From: Glutamicibacter ardleyensis
Lineage (GTDB): Bacteria; Actinomycetota; Actinomycetes; Actinomycetales; Micrococcaceae
Reading direction: 5' to 3'
Assembly (NCBI RefSeq): GCF_014644555.1
Contig: NZ_BMKX01000003.1
Coordinates: 124,001 to 188,000, forward strand
DNA: 64,000 nucleotides
The position numbers were made by a program, and so were the translations under genes. The notes beneath the pieces were generated by a model that was not told the DNA's origin, searched no databases, and saw only the letters and a program-made list of their open reading frames with translations. Numbering within the stretch: the stretch's first letter is position 1; each line of letters starts with the position of its first letter. Shown here piece after piece: positions 29,806 through 39,324 of the stretch.

Positions 29806-31404
29806 CTAGTACTCCTTTCCAACTGGGTCTGGCAACTCTTCTGCCTCAACTTTTTGCTGGTGTTCCTCAAATTCTGGATCATTCAGCTTAGACTTCTTGC
29901 TCCATGGGACCAAGGACATCAATACCGCGCCAACAATCAGCGCACCAGCCATGCCCCAACCGAAGACACCGTTGAACCAGACCGGGTAGCCCGAGTAAGA
30001 CTCGGAAATTTTGGTCTGGACTTCATTGATCAACATGTAACCCAGCGCAGCCGGGCCCACACCGCCAACCAGAACCATCCAGCCGGTACCCAACTTGATC
30101 GAGCTGTGACGGTTCAGGTGCTTAGCCAAACGCGGCAACATGCCCAGACCGGCACCGAAGACAATCACGATAACCAAGGCGCATGCGAGGATGCCGAACT
30201 GGTTCACGAAAGCGTCCATGGTGTCCAGCAGGTAGAGGCCCGTGGTTGTCGGGAAGAGAACCATCGAGATAAACGCCACCGGAACGGTAACCACCAAAGT
30301 GGCGGACTTGCGGTTCCAGCCCAACTTGTCCTGGAACGCGGCAACGATTACTTCAAGGATCGAGATCAACGAGGTCAACCCTGCGAAGACCAGCGAGCCG
30401 AAGAACAGCACGCCGATGACCGAACCAAATGGTGCGGCCGAGACGATGGTCGGGAAGGCGATAAACGCCAGGCCGATACCACTGGTGGCTACGTCGCCAA
30501 CGGCAGAGTTCGCGTTGTATGCCATGAAGCCAAGAGCTGCGAAGACACCAATGCCTGCAAGCAATTCGAAGCTGGAGTTAGCGAAAGCTACAACGTAACC
30601 CGAACCGGTCAGGTCACTCTTGCGCTTCATGTAGGAGGAGTAAGTGACCATGATGCCGAAGGCTACGGACAGCGAGAAGAAGATGTGACCGAAGGCCGCA
30701 GCCCACACACCTGGGTTCTGCAACGCTTCGAAGTTCGGCGTGAAGAATGCGTTCAGGCCGTCAATTGCGCCAGGCAGGAAGACCGACTGAACTACGAGGA
30801 TCACGAACATCACGATCAGCAACGGCATGAAAATACCGTTGGCACGCGAGATGCCCTTGTTGACGCCTGCCACCATGATGATGATCGCCACGAGCCAGAC
30901 GCCGAGCATTGGGCCGAAGACGCCACCGACGATATCCAAGGAGACACCGGCCTCCGGGGCAACCTGTAAGAAGTCTTCCATGAAGAAGGTCGCGGCATCG
31001 TCGCCCCAGGCCTTCGTGATGGAGAACCAGCAGTACATGGCGGCCCACGCGATAATGGCCGCGTAGTAGATCGCGATGACGAAGCAGATTAGAACCTGCC
31101 ACCAGCCAAGCACTTCTGCTTTGCGGCTGGCTCGGCGGTACGCCAGCGGAGCCGAACCGCGGTAGCGGTGGCCGATCGCGTAGTCCAGAAATAATAGTGG
31201 AATACCCGCGCAAAGTATTGCGACAAGGTATGGGATAAGGAATGCGCCGCCGCCGTTTTCGTAGGCGACATAGGGGAAACGCCAGATGTTTCCCAGTCCA
31301 ACGGCTGAACCAATCGCCGAGAGAATAAAAAGCTTGCGCGACGAGAACGTCTCGCGCTTGCCTTCAGCGAGTGGAGCGCCCTTTTTCAAAGATGGAGTGC
31401 TCAT
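29806..31404 (-). CDS. metP: Sodium-dependent NSS family amino-acid transporter
   Basis: 532 aa, about 12 helices with the LeuT-type fold: S-A-I-G-S-A-V-G-L-G-N-I-W-R-F-P-Y in helix 1 (substrate/Na+ site), then N-G-G-G-A-F-L-I-P-Y and L-D-Y-A-I-G-H-R-Y. It imports an amino acid with Na+. Methionine or alanine is suggested by the paired MetS-like subunit; GABA or a related amino acid is suggested by gabT and the PucR regulator next door. The sequence does not settle the substrate. Confidence 0.9.
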   Translation of the reverse strand: MSTPSLKKGAPLAEGKRETFSSRKLFILSAIGSAVGLGNIWRFPYVAYENGGGAFLIPYLVAILCAGIPLLFLDYAIGHRYRGSAPLAYRRASRKAEVLGWWQVLICFVIAIYYAAIIAWAAMYCWFSITKAWGDDAATFFMEDFLQVAPEAGVSLDIVGGVFGPMLGVWLVAIIIMVAGVNKGISRANGIFMPLLIVMFVILVVQSVFLPGAIDGLNAFFTPNFEALQNPGVWAAAFGHIFFSLSVAFGIMVTYSSYMKRKSDLTGSGYVVAFANSSFELLAGIGVFAALGFMAYNANSAVGDVATSGIGLAFIAFPTIVSAAPFGSVIGVLFFGSLVFAGLTSLISILEVIVAAFQDKLGWNRKSATLVVTVPVAFISMVLFPTTTGLYLLDTMDAFVNQFGILACALVIVIVFGAGLGMLPRLAKHLNRHSSIKLGTGWMVLVGGVGPAALGYMLINEVQTKISESYSGYPVWFNGVFGWGMAGALIVGAVLMSLVPWSKKSKLNDPEFEEHQQKVEAEELPDPVGKEY

Positions 31405-31505
31405 GGCACTAAACTAGCCTAAATAGTTCACATTATGGGCAATTTTTTGATAATAATGTCCAGTATCTGAACAAGTTAGTTTTTCGGGAACTTTACCGAG
31501 CACTC

Positions 31506-31517
31506 TAGAATTGCCTT
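31506..31517 (+). promoter_or_regulatory. -10 box of a probable leaderless pucR promoter
   Basis: TAGAAT at 31506-31511, six bases before the ATG, so transcription would start at the start codon. No clear -35. There is no ribosome site ahead of the ATG. Confidence 0.55.
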
Positions 31518-32921
31518 ATGGCAATCACTTTACGCGCCCTATTGGCTATTGACGAGCTGGACTTACGTCCACTAAACGATCATTCCACAGCCAACAACAC
31601 CGCAATCACCTGGGGCGCGGTTACCGAACTTCTCAACCCAGCGGATTTTCTCACAGGCCGTGAAATTGTCCTCACCACGGGTGTCCGGCAAAAAACTACT
31701 GCAAGTCAACGCGAGTTCGTGAGAACCCTTGCCGAGAACGATGTGGTGGCTTTGGGATTCGGCACCGGGCTGGGACATAAAAATGTTCCAGCCACAATCC
31801 TACAGTCAGCAAATGAAGTTGGGTTGCCCGTCTTTGAGGTCCCCTACCAAATTCCTTTTGCCGCGATCACCCGGGTGATCGCCGAGGCATTGAATGCCGA
31901 CCACCTCAAACGCCTCGAACGCCTCCTACGTTCGCACCAGAAACTGACGCGGGCGCTGCTCTCCTCAGATCTGCAAACGATGCTTGGCGAACTAGCGCGA
32001 ATCCTCAATACCCATGTCGCACTGACCTTATATGGCGAATGCATCAGCGGTGACTTCGATCCACAGCGCGATTGGAATAGTCTGCCGGTAGCCACCGGCA
32101 TCCGCGATAAATGTGTCTTGCACCTCGCCAAGCCCTATGCGGCAGACCCGCTCATCGAGTACGCGCAGTCATTGGTTGGTTTGGAAGTGGCCAATAACGC
32201 CCGGCTACTTTCCTCTGAACGTCAGTCCAATGGGCAGGTACTAGCGGATCTCGCCGCGGGCACCCTCACCGGAGCGGACGCGGCGGTCCGCGTCGGGGCC
32301 CTGGGGCTGAACCCAAAGCGCGAGCATGCGGTGATCCTCATCCAGACCACCGCTCAACCAGAACGATTACACGCCTTGCCGCTGCCGGCCGAACTCAGCT
32401 CACAGGTTTCGGTGATCGTGGAGGATCGCCTAGCGATTATTGTGGCGCACAATCAGCTCCAGGCGTCGGTAGCTCGCTTGGATACATATCTAGACGACGC
32501 CGGGATCACCGCTCGGGTAGGTTATGGCGGACGCTATCCAAACACCACCGGCATCCGCTGGAGCTACTTTGAGGCCTTGGAAGCACTGAGTCATGGTGAT
32601 CGTGTTAATGTTCCAAATAAGTTGTCATTGACCTCGCTCTTGCTTGCCGCACGTGATGTGCCACTCCAAGACCTCGCCGAAGAGGCCTTAGGCCCCATCA
32701 GAAAATTTGATGCAACTCACGATTCAGATCTAGAACAAACACTGCGCGAGTACTTAAATCGTGATGGTTCGGTCGGCGCAGTCGCTGAATCATTAGGGTT
32801 GCACCGCAATACCGTGCGCTACCGATTGCAACAAATCGCCGAACTGTCCGGATACGATCCGAACATCACCAGTGATCGGGTCCAGCTGTGGATCGCGTTG
32901 AGCGCACTTGAACTGGGCTAA
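31518..32921 (+). CDS. PucR family transcriptional regulator
   Basis: 467 aa. The N-terminal PucR domain (L-T-G-R-E-I-V-L-T-T-G, residues 45-130) precedes a central GGDEF-like region and the C-terminal PucR HTH_30 (D-G-S-V-G-A-V-A-E-S-L-G-L-H-R-N-T-V-R-Y-R-L). Such proteins are mostly activators responding to a metabolite of a neighbouring catabolic route; GabR of Corynebacterium, which controls gab genes, is of this type. It is divergent to metP-metS-gabT, so the likely inducer is GABA or a related amino acid (inference). Confidence 0.85.
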   Translation: MAITLRALLAIDELDLRPLNDHSTANNTAITWGAVTELLNPADFLTGREIVLTTGVRQKTTASQREFVRTLAENDVVALGFGTGLGHKNVPATILQSANEVGLPVFEVPYQIPFAAITRVIAEALNADHLKRLERLLRSHQKLTRALLSSDLQTMLGELARILNTHVALTLYGECISGDFDPQRDWNSLPVATGIRDKCVLHLAKPYAADPLIEYAQSLVGLEVANNARLLSSERQSNGQVLADLAAGTLTGADAAVRVGALGLNPKREHAVILIQTTAQPERLHALPLPAELSSQVSVIVEDRLAIIVAHNQLQASVARLDTYLDDAGITARVGYGGRYPNTTGIRWSYFEALEALSHGDRVNVPNKLSLTSLLLAARDVPLQDLAEEALGPIRKFDATHDSDLEQTLREYLNRDGSVGAVAESLGLHRNTVRYRLQQIAELSGYDPNITSDRVQLWIALSALELG

Positions 32922-32940
32922 TTCTCGATAGGATAAAGAC

Positions 32941-33375
32941 ATGGCTGACATGTTTCTTGAGAAGTTCCGTTCCCTCGTCCCGAAATACCTTGAGGACAAG
33001 TGGAATGAAGCTGACGGGTTGAACGCCGAGGAGCTGGCCGAGGGCCTAGCCCAGTCCGGCGTCTCGATTCCGTTTGTCCTCGAAGAGTTCTACCTCGCGG
33101 TAGGTAACAACGAAGACTTCACCGAGGCCTACCACTTCTTCTTTGATCCCGAAGAACTAGAAATTGACGGGGAATACCTGCTCTTCCTAGAAGACGAAGA
33201 AGAAAAATACGTGTGGGGTTTCAAAACTTCCCAGCTTTCGGTGCCAGATCCAATCGTTTACCGCCGTAATAACTCGAAGGGAACATGGACCAGCGAAGAA
33301 GGCACCTTCAGCGAATTCACCTTTGACATGTTCAGCTGGGTCTTTGAAGAACTAGCAGCTGAACTGGATGACTAG
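32941..33375 (+). CDS. SMI1/KNR4 (SUKH)-like acidic protein
   Basis: 144 aa, very acidic (F-F-F-D-P-E-E-L-E-I, F-L-E-D-E-E-E-K-Y-V-W-G-F). The pattern of an I-P-x-x-L-E-E-F-Y helix, a D-P-E strand and a Y-V-W-G-F strand resembles SUKH-fold proteins, some of which are immunity proteins to nuclease toxins. No toxin gene lies next to it here. The stop overlaps the HIT gene start by one base, so the two are coupled. Confidence 0.6.
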   Translation: MADMFLEKFRSLVPKYLEDKWNEADGLNAEELAEGLAQSGVSIPFVLEEFYLAVGNNEDFTEAYHFFFDPEELEIDGEYLLFLEDEEEKYVWGFKTSQLSVPDPIVYRRNNSKGTWTSEEGTFSEFTFDMFSWVFEELAAELDD

Positions 33376-33887
33376 TGCTCCATAGCTCCCACGAACCAAC
33401 GGACTATCAGTGCCCGTTTTGCGAATTGCTCAACGACCAGCCTTTTAGCCCAGATAATCTGTGCGCGCCAAGCGACCTGATTTATCGCACGCCCTTGGTT
33501 GCCGCCATCATGGCTTGTGATGGCTTCGGGAATTATGGCGGTCACGTGATGATCATTCCCACCGCCCATCTGGAGGCGCTCTATGATCTGGATGAGCAAA
33601 CGGGTTCTGCCATCATGTGGGAAACCAAACGGGTTGCCTTGGCGATGAAGTTGGCGTGGAATCCCGCGGGCACCAGTACCAGGCAACACAACGAGCCTGC
33701 AGGCAATCAGCATGTCTGGCATTATCACCAGCATGTTTTTCCGCGCTACGCAGACGATGAGCTGTACCGCCAGCTACGCCACCGGGTCTCGGTTGAAGAC
33801 CGCGCACGCAAGGCTCTGGAGCTTCGTAGCGCCTTATTCTCCGCCGAGCACCCCTACCGGCTGACCGACGCCGACATGGTTCGCTAA
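33375..33887 (+). CDS. HIT family hydrolase
   Basis: 170 aa from GTG 33375, overlapping the preceding TAG. C-P-F-C-E near the N-terminus, G-H-V-M-I-I-P-T-A-H at about 56-65, and the histidine triad N-Q-H-V-W-H-Y-H-Q-H-V-F are the landmarks. HIT proteins hydrolyse nucleotide phosphoramidates and dinucleoside polyphosphates; the physiological substrate here is unknown. Confidence 0.9.
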   Translation: MLHSSHEPTDYQCPFCELLNDQPFSPDNLCAPSDLIYRTPLVAAIMACDGFGNYGGHVMIIPTAHLEALYDLDEQTGSAIMWETKRVALAMKLAWNPAGTSTRQHNEPAGNQHVWHYHQHVFPRYADDELYRQLRHRVSVEDRARKALELRSALFSAEHPYRLTDADMVR

Positions 33888-33900
33888 AAATACTTAAACA

Positions 33901-33938
33901 AACGCTGCCTGCTCTTCGGAAGAAGAACAGGCAGCGTT
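33901..33938. terminator. Bidirectional terminator
   Basis: AACGCTGCCTG / CAGGCAGCGTT, 11-bp stem with an inner CTTC-GGAAG stem; TGTTT to the right and TGTTT complement to the left. Convergent genes. Confidence 0.85.
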
Positions 33939-33950
33939 GGTGTTTAAAAC

Positions 33951-35048
33951 TTAGGCCTCGCGGGTGACAACCGCATCAGCGAAGGAAATCAGCGCTTGCT
34001 TGATAGTTCCTTCGGGTAGCGGCGCAAGAATCTGAATTGCATCATCTGCCCACCGGCGGGCTACGTTCCAGGCTTCCTGAGTTGCCGGGTGCGCGGCTAC
34101 GGCGGTGACCGCCTGTGCCAATGCTTCATCGGTGCTTAGATCCGCATCGACCAGCTTCACCGCGGCTTGCGCCTGGGTGTCACCGTGCTCGGCTGCCTGA
34201 CGTAACAGCAGGATCGGGAGGGTCGGGACGCCTTCACGAAGATCGGTTCCGGGGGTTTTGCCCGAATCTGATTCTTCGGAAGCGATATCGATGACGTCAT
34301 CGGCAACTTGGAAAGCCACACCGACCTTTTCGCCATACTCGCGCAGCACCTCAACAAACTGTGGGCTGCCACCAAACTTGGCGCCGAAGGCTCCGGAGGT
34401 TGCCAGCAATGAGGCAGTCTTATCGCTGATCACCTGAATATGGTGGGTGATCGCATCGTCGTTCTCGCGTGGCCCAATCGATTCGTGCAGCTGGCCTAGG
34501 CACAACCGCTCGAAGGTTCGTGACTGCCAGCGCACGGCCTCTGGGCCAAGCTCGGATCCGAAGACCGAAGCGCGGGCGAAGATCAAGTCGCCGGCGAGGA
34601 TCGCCACGGAGTTGCCCCACACCTCGTGGGCGGTGGGTGCCCCGCGACGCATCGGCGCGGAGTCCATCACGTCATCGTGGTAAAGGGTCGCCAGATGGGT
34701 CAATTCGACCACTGCGGCGGCTTTGATCACGTCGTCGTTGATGCCGTCGCCCAAAAGTGCTGTGAGCAGCACCAACAGTGGGCGCACACGCTTTCCGCCG
34801 GCCTCGACGAGGTGACGGCTGGTGGCATCAATTAGCGGGTCGGAGTTGGCTATCGCGTCTCGCAGTAGCTTCTCAACTTTGGCCATACCCACGGAGATGG
34901 CAGGGCCAAACTCCGGGTCTTCGGCAATCAGCGCGAAGCCCGACGGAAGACTTATGGCCGCAGCAAGTACCGCGGTTTCAGGATTCAGCTCAATCGAGTC
35001 GGACACCTCGTGGCCGGCTGCGGTCCAGTTGCTCTTGGAATCAGTCAC
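33951..35048 (-). CDS. Trans-isoprenyl (heptaprenyl-type) diphosphate synthase
   Basis: 365 aa. First Asp-rich motif L-Y-H-D-D-V-M-D, preceded by G-G-K-R-V-R-P; second Q-V-A-D-D-V-I-D-I. These are the substrate-binding motifs of long-chain polyprenyl synthases. It likely builds the menaquinone side chain: menF is divergent next door, and menD and menC follow. Compared with typical enzymes of 320-350 aa it has a slightly longer N-terminus. Start ATG at 35048; product length cannot be read from sequence. Confidence 0.85.
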   Translation of the reverse strand: MTDSKSNWTAAGHEVSDSIELNPETAVLAAAISLPSGFALIAEDPEFGPAISVGMAKVEKLLRDAIANSDPLIDATSRHLVEAGGKRVRPLLVLLTALLGDGINDDVIKAAAVVELTHLATLYHDDVMDSAPMRRGAPTAHEVWGNSVAILAGDLIFARASVFGSELGPEAVRWQSRTFERLCLGQLHESIGPRENDDAITHHIQVISDKTASLLATSGAFGAKFGGSPQFVEVLREYGEKVGVAFQVADDVIDIASEESDSGKTPGTDLREGVPTLPILLLRQAAEHGDTQAQAAVKLVDADLSTDEALAQAVTAVAAHPATQEAWNVARRWADDAIQILAPLPEGTIKQALISFADAVVTREA

Positions 35049-35318
35049 TGTTTTACGGCTTACTTATCTTTCATCGGGTTGGTCATCGCAAAGAACGAAG
35101 ACTCCTTGCATGCCAAATGCACGCAAACTTCACTCTAGCCGATGCTTACCACTGAGCGTCTTCGGGCACTCCGCAACCGCCGTTGATGACCGGCGGAGCA
35201 CCAGAACTGTATTTGTCCCTGAGTTTACCGGTTGATCCATAGTGTGCGGCACCGACCCGCTACATCTCACGTGGGTGAGCAGCAACACCTAGCGCTGACC
35301 AACGCGGGTGCGCCGCGG

Positions 35319-35334
35319 TAGGCTTAGCCCTATC
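35319..35334 (+). promoter_or_regulatory. -10 box of the menF promoter (near-leaderless)
   Basis: TAGGCT at 35319-35324 lies ten bases before the ATG; a possible -35 CTGACC is 18 bp further upstream. No ribosome site precedes menF, so a leader of only about three bases is likely. Confidence 0.5.
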
Positions 35335-36672
35335 ATGTCTGCCGATTCGACCGCACTCACCCCCACCGCGCACCAATCCCCGGCACCGGCTTTGACCAGT
35401 GTCACCTTCAAATTCCAGGATGCCGCGCAGTCACTTATTTCCGACTCCTTAAGACACCACGCGATGGTGTGGACTCGAAATGGAAATGGCCTCGTTGGAT
35501 TCGGCGTGGCCGCCCAAATCCATACTCAAGGTGAAGAGCGCTTCGCTCAGGCACGGGCGTGGTTCGCGCAGATCATCAAGCTGGCACAAATCACGGACCC
35601 GATCACCCGACCGGGCAGTGGACTGGTGGCCTTCGGTTCCTTCGCTTTTTCTTTCACTAGCTCTTTCGCCTCACGTTTGGTGATCCCCGAAGTGGTACTC
35701 GGCAAAGATGGCGAGCATGCATGGATTACCGTGACCGGCACGGCCGAGAAGCTTGCCGGGATGCAGTTTGCCGACGCGTTGGCGCTGGCCGAGGTCAAGC
35801 TGGCGCAGGCCGCCATTGCGGCCAGCGCTCCGGGTGAAATTGAACTAACCACCGGACAGCTCACCGCAGGTTCCTATTTGGAAGCCGTCACCAAGGCGCT
35901 GGGACAGTTTGAAGATCGTGGTATCTCCAAACTGGTCTTGGCGCGCGATATTGTGGCCCGCAGCAGCTCCCCGATTGATCTGGCTTCCGTGTTGCGCACG
36001 CTGACCGAGCAGTACGGCAATTGCTGGACCTACGCCGTAGATGGCTTGGTAGGTGCGACCCCTGAAATGCTGGTACGTGTCACCAACGGACTTGCCGAGG
36101 CGCGTGTCTTGGCTGGAACCTTGGATCGTGCCACCGCCGGGGCAGACGCTACCGGGTATGCCCACGCGCAGCTCTTCGAAGATCCCAAGCAGCGCCACGA
36201 GCATCAGCTGGCCATCGATTCGCTCACCGAATCCCTGAACCCGATCTCGCACGGCATGCAGTCCCCGGAAGAACCTTTCATTTTGCAGCTACCCAATGTC
36301 TGGCATCTTGCCAGCGACGTGCGCGCCGAATTGCGCGCGGATGCCGAGGGGCAGCTGCCCTCCGCATTGGACGTCGCGGAGATTTTCCATCCAACGGCAG
36401 CGGTGTGCGGTACCCCTACTAAGCGGGCCGGGGTGCTTCTTCGTGAACTTGAGGGTCTAGACCGTGGGCCTTACGCGGGTCCGGTGGGTTGGGTAGATAG
36501 CCGTGGTGACGGAGAATTCGGCATCGCTTTGCGCGGCGGCATGCTGGAAACCGAGAACATGATGCGGCTCTACGCCGGGTGCGGCATCGTTCCCGGTTCG
36601 GTGCCAGAAGCAGAACTTGCCGAATCTTGGGCAAAAATGCGCCCGATGCGTCAAGCCTTACAGGCCGAATAG
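35335..36672 (+). CDS. menF: Isochorismate synthase (MenF)
   Basis: 445 aa from ATG 35335. Chorismate-binding domain: S-K-L-V-L-A-R-D-I, G-A-T-P-E-M-L-V, L-A-G-T-L-D-R, F-H-P-T-A-A-V-C-G-T-P and Y-A-G-P-V-G-W-V-D. It converts chorismate to isochorismate, the first committed step to menaquinone. Divergent from the polyprenyl synthase. The same family includes siderophore isochorismate synthases, but the men context favours MenF. Confidence 0.92.
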   Translation: MSADSTALTPTAHQSPAPALTSVTFKFQDAAQSLISDSLRHHAMVWTRNGNGLVGFGVAAQIHTQGEERFAQARAWFAQIIKLAQITDPITRPGSGLVAFGSFAFSFTSSFASRLVIPEVVLGKDGEHAWITVTGTAEKLAGMQFADALALAEVKLAQAAIAASAPGEIELTTGQLTAGSYLEAVTKALGQFEDRGISKLVLARDIVARSSSPIDLASVLRTLTEQYGNCWTYAVDGLVGATPEMLVRVTNGLAEARVLAGTLDRATAGADATGYAHAQLFEDPKQRHEHQLAIDSLTESLNPISHGMQSPEEPFILQLPNVWHLASDVRAELRADAEGQLPSALDVAEIFHPTAAVCGTPTKRAGVLLRELEGLDRGPYAGPVGWVDSRGDGEFGIALRGGMLETENMMRLYAGCGIVPGSVPEAELAESWAKMRPMRQALQAE

Positions 36673-36828
36673 AGTCTTGTGCATGGTGTTTTTTCACAGA
36701 TTCTGAGCATAAGTAATACTTACGCTTGAGCCGACTTGTGTGATGGAAATCTCGGTCTAGTGTCTCCGTGGTTATGATTGTGCCTACGCACTGATCCACT
36801 CGCATTACCGAAAGTAGGTTCTGATCCT

Positions 36829-37623
36829 ATGCGTCGAATCAAGAAGAACTTCGTCTCAACGCTCGCCGTCTCCTCGGTGGCACTACTAGCACTGACCGCA
36901 TGCGGCTCCTCGGGCGGAAGCGACAGCTCCTCCGACGAGGCAAGCTCCGGCTTCCCGGTCAACGCCGGAAAGTTCACCGTCTGCTCCGATATTCCTTACG
37001 AGCCCTTCGAATTCGTCAAGGACGGCAAGAACGTCGGCTTCGACATGGACATCGCCGCAGAAATCGCCACGGATGCCAAGCTGGAACTTAATGTCATCGA
37101 TGCTAGCTTCGACTCGATCGAATCCGGCTTGTTCAGCGTCCAGTGCGACGTGGCAATCTCCTCGGTCTCCATCACCGATGCTCGCAAGGCAAAGATGGAC
37201 TTCTCTACCCCTTACATGGACGATGATCTGGTCTTGATCGCCGCCGACGGGTCCGGAGTTACCGACATCGAGTCCGCCAAGGGCAAGAAGGTCGGCGTTC
37301 AGCAGGCAACCACCGGCGAGAAGTACGCCAAGGAACAGGGCCTGAAGGACACCATCGGTTACGAGGATGCGGGCCTCCAGACCCAGGCGCTTCTTGCAGG
37401 TCAGGTTGACGCACTACTGGGTAACCAGTCGGTGCTCGGCTACACCATCAAGGACAAGCCAGGCTACAAGGTTGTCGCCGACTTCAAGACCGGCGAGCAG
37501 CTAGGCGTCGCGGTTCCAAAGGACAAGTCCGAGACCCTGGACCTCGTCAACGGCACCCTGAAGCGTCTGACCGATGCAGGCACCATGGAAGAACTAACTG
37601 TGAAGTGGTTCGGCGAGAAATAA
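36829..37623 (+). CDS. Amino-acid ABC transporter substrate-binding lipoprotein
   Basis: 264 aa from ATG 36829. Signal peptide with R-R-x-K-K start and lipobox L-T-A-C at residues 21-24, a Ser/Gly linker, then an SBP_bac_3 fold: Y-E-P-F-E-F (ligand site), G-F-D-M-D-I, D-V-A-I-S-S-V-S-I-T. It captures a polar amino acid outside the membrane and delivers it to the permease and ATPase encoded next. Ligand unknown (His/Gln/Arg/cystine group). Confidence 0.9.
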   Translation: MRRIKKNFVSTLAVSSVALLALTACGSSGGSDSSSDEASSGFPVNAGKFTVCSDIPYEPFEFVKDGKNVGFDMDIAAEIATDAKLELNVIDASFDSIESGLFSVQCDVAISSVSITDARKAKMDFSTPYMDDDLVLIAADGSGVTDIESAKGKKVGVQQATTGEKYAKEQGLKDTIGYEDAGLQTQALLAGQVDALLGNQSVLGYTIKDKPGYKVVADFKTGEQLGVAVPKDKSETLDLVNGTLKRLTDAGTMEELTVKWFGEK

Positions 37624-37650
37624 TCCTCCGCCACTAACAGTTTTCAAAGC

Positions 37651-37698
37651 GAGCGGGGCATAGGCCGCAAACCAACGGTGTTGGGCCTATCCCCGCTC
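37651..37698 (+). terminator. Intra-operon attenuating hairpin after the binding-protein gene
   Basis: 16-bp arms (GAGCGGGGCATAGGCC and its complement with one bulged base), followed by CCCTTTAT. It lies between the binding-protein and permease genes; such partial terminators lower permease expression relative to the binding protein. Confidence 0.7.
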
Positions 37699-37720
37699 CC
37701 TTTATGAGAGGTAATTCAGC

Positions 37721-38512
37721 ATGGCAATGACCACGAGTCAGCGCGCCCGCATGAGCAAGACCATCCAAATAGGCATTTTTGTCATCGCCATCGTTGCCGT
37801 CATCGCAGCCGTGGACTGGGATAAGACGGCGTACGCCTTCTTCTCCTTCGACAAATTGGGACCGATGTTCCCAGACATGATCCTCATCGGTCTAAAGAAC
37901 ACCATTTTCTACACCATAATCTCCTTTGCTTTCGGCCTCGTTCTGGGTTTGATTTTGGCATTGATGAAGATGGCGTCTTTCGCACCCTACCGTTGGTTTG
38001 CCACGGCATTTATTGAATTCTTCCGCGGTATTCCGGCCATTCTGGTGCTGTTGGCCTTCGGTTTTGGTCTGCCTCAGGCATTCGGAACTAACTGGCCACA
38101 GCCGGTCAACGTGATGTTCGCGTTGGGTCTGGTCTCGTCGGCATATATCGCAGAAACCCTGCGTGCAGGTTTGCAGGCAGTGCCTAAGGGGCAGACTGAA
38201 GCTGCTCGGTCCCTGGGTATGCCAGCATGGCGGGCCATGGTCACCATCGTGATCCCGCAAGCCTTCAAGATTGTGCTGCCACCGATGACCAACGAAATTA
38301 TCCTGCTGACCAAGGACACCTCCTTGGCGTTCATTCTCGGTGCATCATTCGCCCAGTACGAGATGACCAAGTTTGGTCGCGACGGCATTTCATCGCTTGA
38401 CGCCGGTATCACCCCGCTGGTTGTCGCAGGCCTGTTCTACCTGGTTATCACCATTCCGTTGAGCCTGGTTGCCCGTAAACTTGAGTCACGCAGCGCGCGG
38501 ACCCAGCGATAG
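37721..38512 (+). CDS. Amino-acid ABC transporter permease
   Basis: 263 aa with about five helices of the His/Glu/Gln/Arg/opine family. G-L-K-N-T-I-F-Y-T-I at residues 57-66 and the E-A-A-x-x-L-G-x-P-x-W-R-A coupling loop (E-A-A-R-S-L-G-M-P-A-W-R-A) that docks on the ATPase are visible. GAGAGG lies ahead of ATG 37721. Likely a homodimer. Confidence 0.92.
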   Translation: MAMTTSQRARMSKTIQIGIFVIAIVAVIAAVDWDKTAYAFFSFDKLGPMFPDMILIGLKNTIFYTIISFAFGLVLGLILALMKMASFAPYRWFATAFIEFFRGIPAILVLLAFGFGLPQAFGTNWPQPVNVMFALGLVSSAYIAETLRAGLQAVPKGQTEAARSLGMPAWRAMVTIVIPQAFKIVLPPMTNEIILLTKDTSLAFILGASFAQYEMTKFGRDGISSLDAGITPLVVAGLFYLVITIPLSLVARKLESRSARTQR

Positions 38513-38525
38513 TTAGGAATAGAGA

Positions 38526-39308
38526 ATGACGACTCCAAACAATGAGCTTCGGGTCAAAGCCTCCGGCGTAGACATTGCCGGACTGCGCAAGTCCTACGGC
38601 TCAAATGAGGTCCTCAAGGGCATCGATCTGACCGTCAAACCAGGCGAAGTGGTCTGTTTGATTGGCCCCTCAGGTTCGGGCAAGTCAACGTTGCTTCGTT
38701 GCGTCAACCTGCTCGAACAGCCTAATGGTGGAACCATCCACGTAGCCGGCTTCGAAACCACCGATCCGGAGGTGAACCTGGATAAGATGCGCCAAAATGT
38801 AGGCATGGTGTTCCAGCAGTTCAACCTCTTCCCACACCTGACCGTGCTGGAAAACTGCACGGTGGCACAACTCAAGGTGCTCAAGCGCAGCAAGAACGAC
38901 GCCGAAAAGACGGCTCGGGAAAATCTGGAGCGGGTAGGCCTGGGTGACTTTGGAGGCCGCTATCCAGACCAGCTCTCCGGCGGTCAGCAGCAACGTGTTG
39001 CTATTGCCCGCGCGCTGTCGATGGAACCAACACTGATGCTCTTTGATGAGCCCACCAGCGCCTTGGATCCAGAAACCGTCGGTGAGGTACTTTCAATTAT
39101 GAAGAACCTCGCAAAATCCGGCATGACCATGCTTGTGGTCACCCACGAGATGAGCTTCGCCAAGGAAGTTGCAGACCGTGTGGTCTTCATGGACGGTGGC
39201 GTAGTGGTGGAAGAAGGCAAAGCTGTGGAAGTTATTGGCAACCCGCAGCAGCCGCGTACGCAGGACTTCTTGCGACGCGTCCTTGACCCAACACACGTGG
39301 ATATCTAA
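38526..39308 (+). CDS. Amino-acid ABC transporter ATP-binding protein (GlnQ type)
   Basis: 260 aa. Walker [11 protein letters not shown]-loop F-Q-Q-F-N-L-F-P-H, signature L-S-G-G-Q-Q-Q-R, Walker B L-M-L-F-D-E-P-T and switch His (V-V-T-H-E-M). It powers the upstream permease; 13 bp separate the genes. A shared terminator follows. Confidence 0.95.
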   Translation: MTTPNNELRVKASGVDIAGLRKSYGSNEVLKGIDLTVKPGEVVCLIGPSGSGKSTLLRCVNLLEQPNGGTIHVAGFETTDPEVNLDKMRQNVGMVFQQFNLFPHLTVLENCTVAQLKVLKRSKNDAEKTARENLERVGLGDFGGRYPDQLSGGQQQRVAIARALSMEPTLMLFDEPTSALDPETVGEVLSIMKNLAKSGMTMLVVTHEMSFAKEVADRVVFMDGGVVVEEGKAVEVIGNPQQPRTQDFLRRVLDPTHVDI

Positions 39309-39324
39309 GCTCTAGAAACTATCA

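Noticed and set aside
29788-30969. 393-codon plus-strand frame opposite metP
   Set aside because: His/Glu/Asp/Arg-rich shadow of a membrane-protein gene; no recognisable domain.
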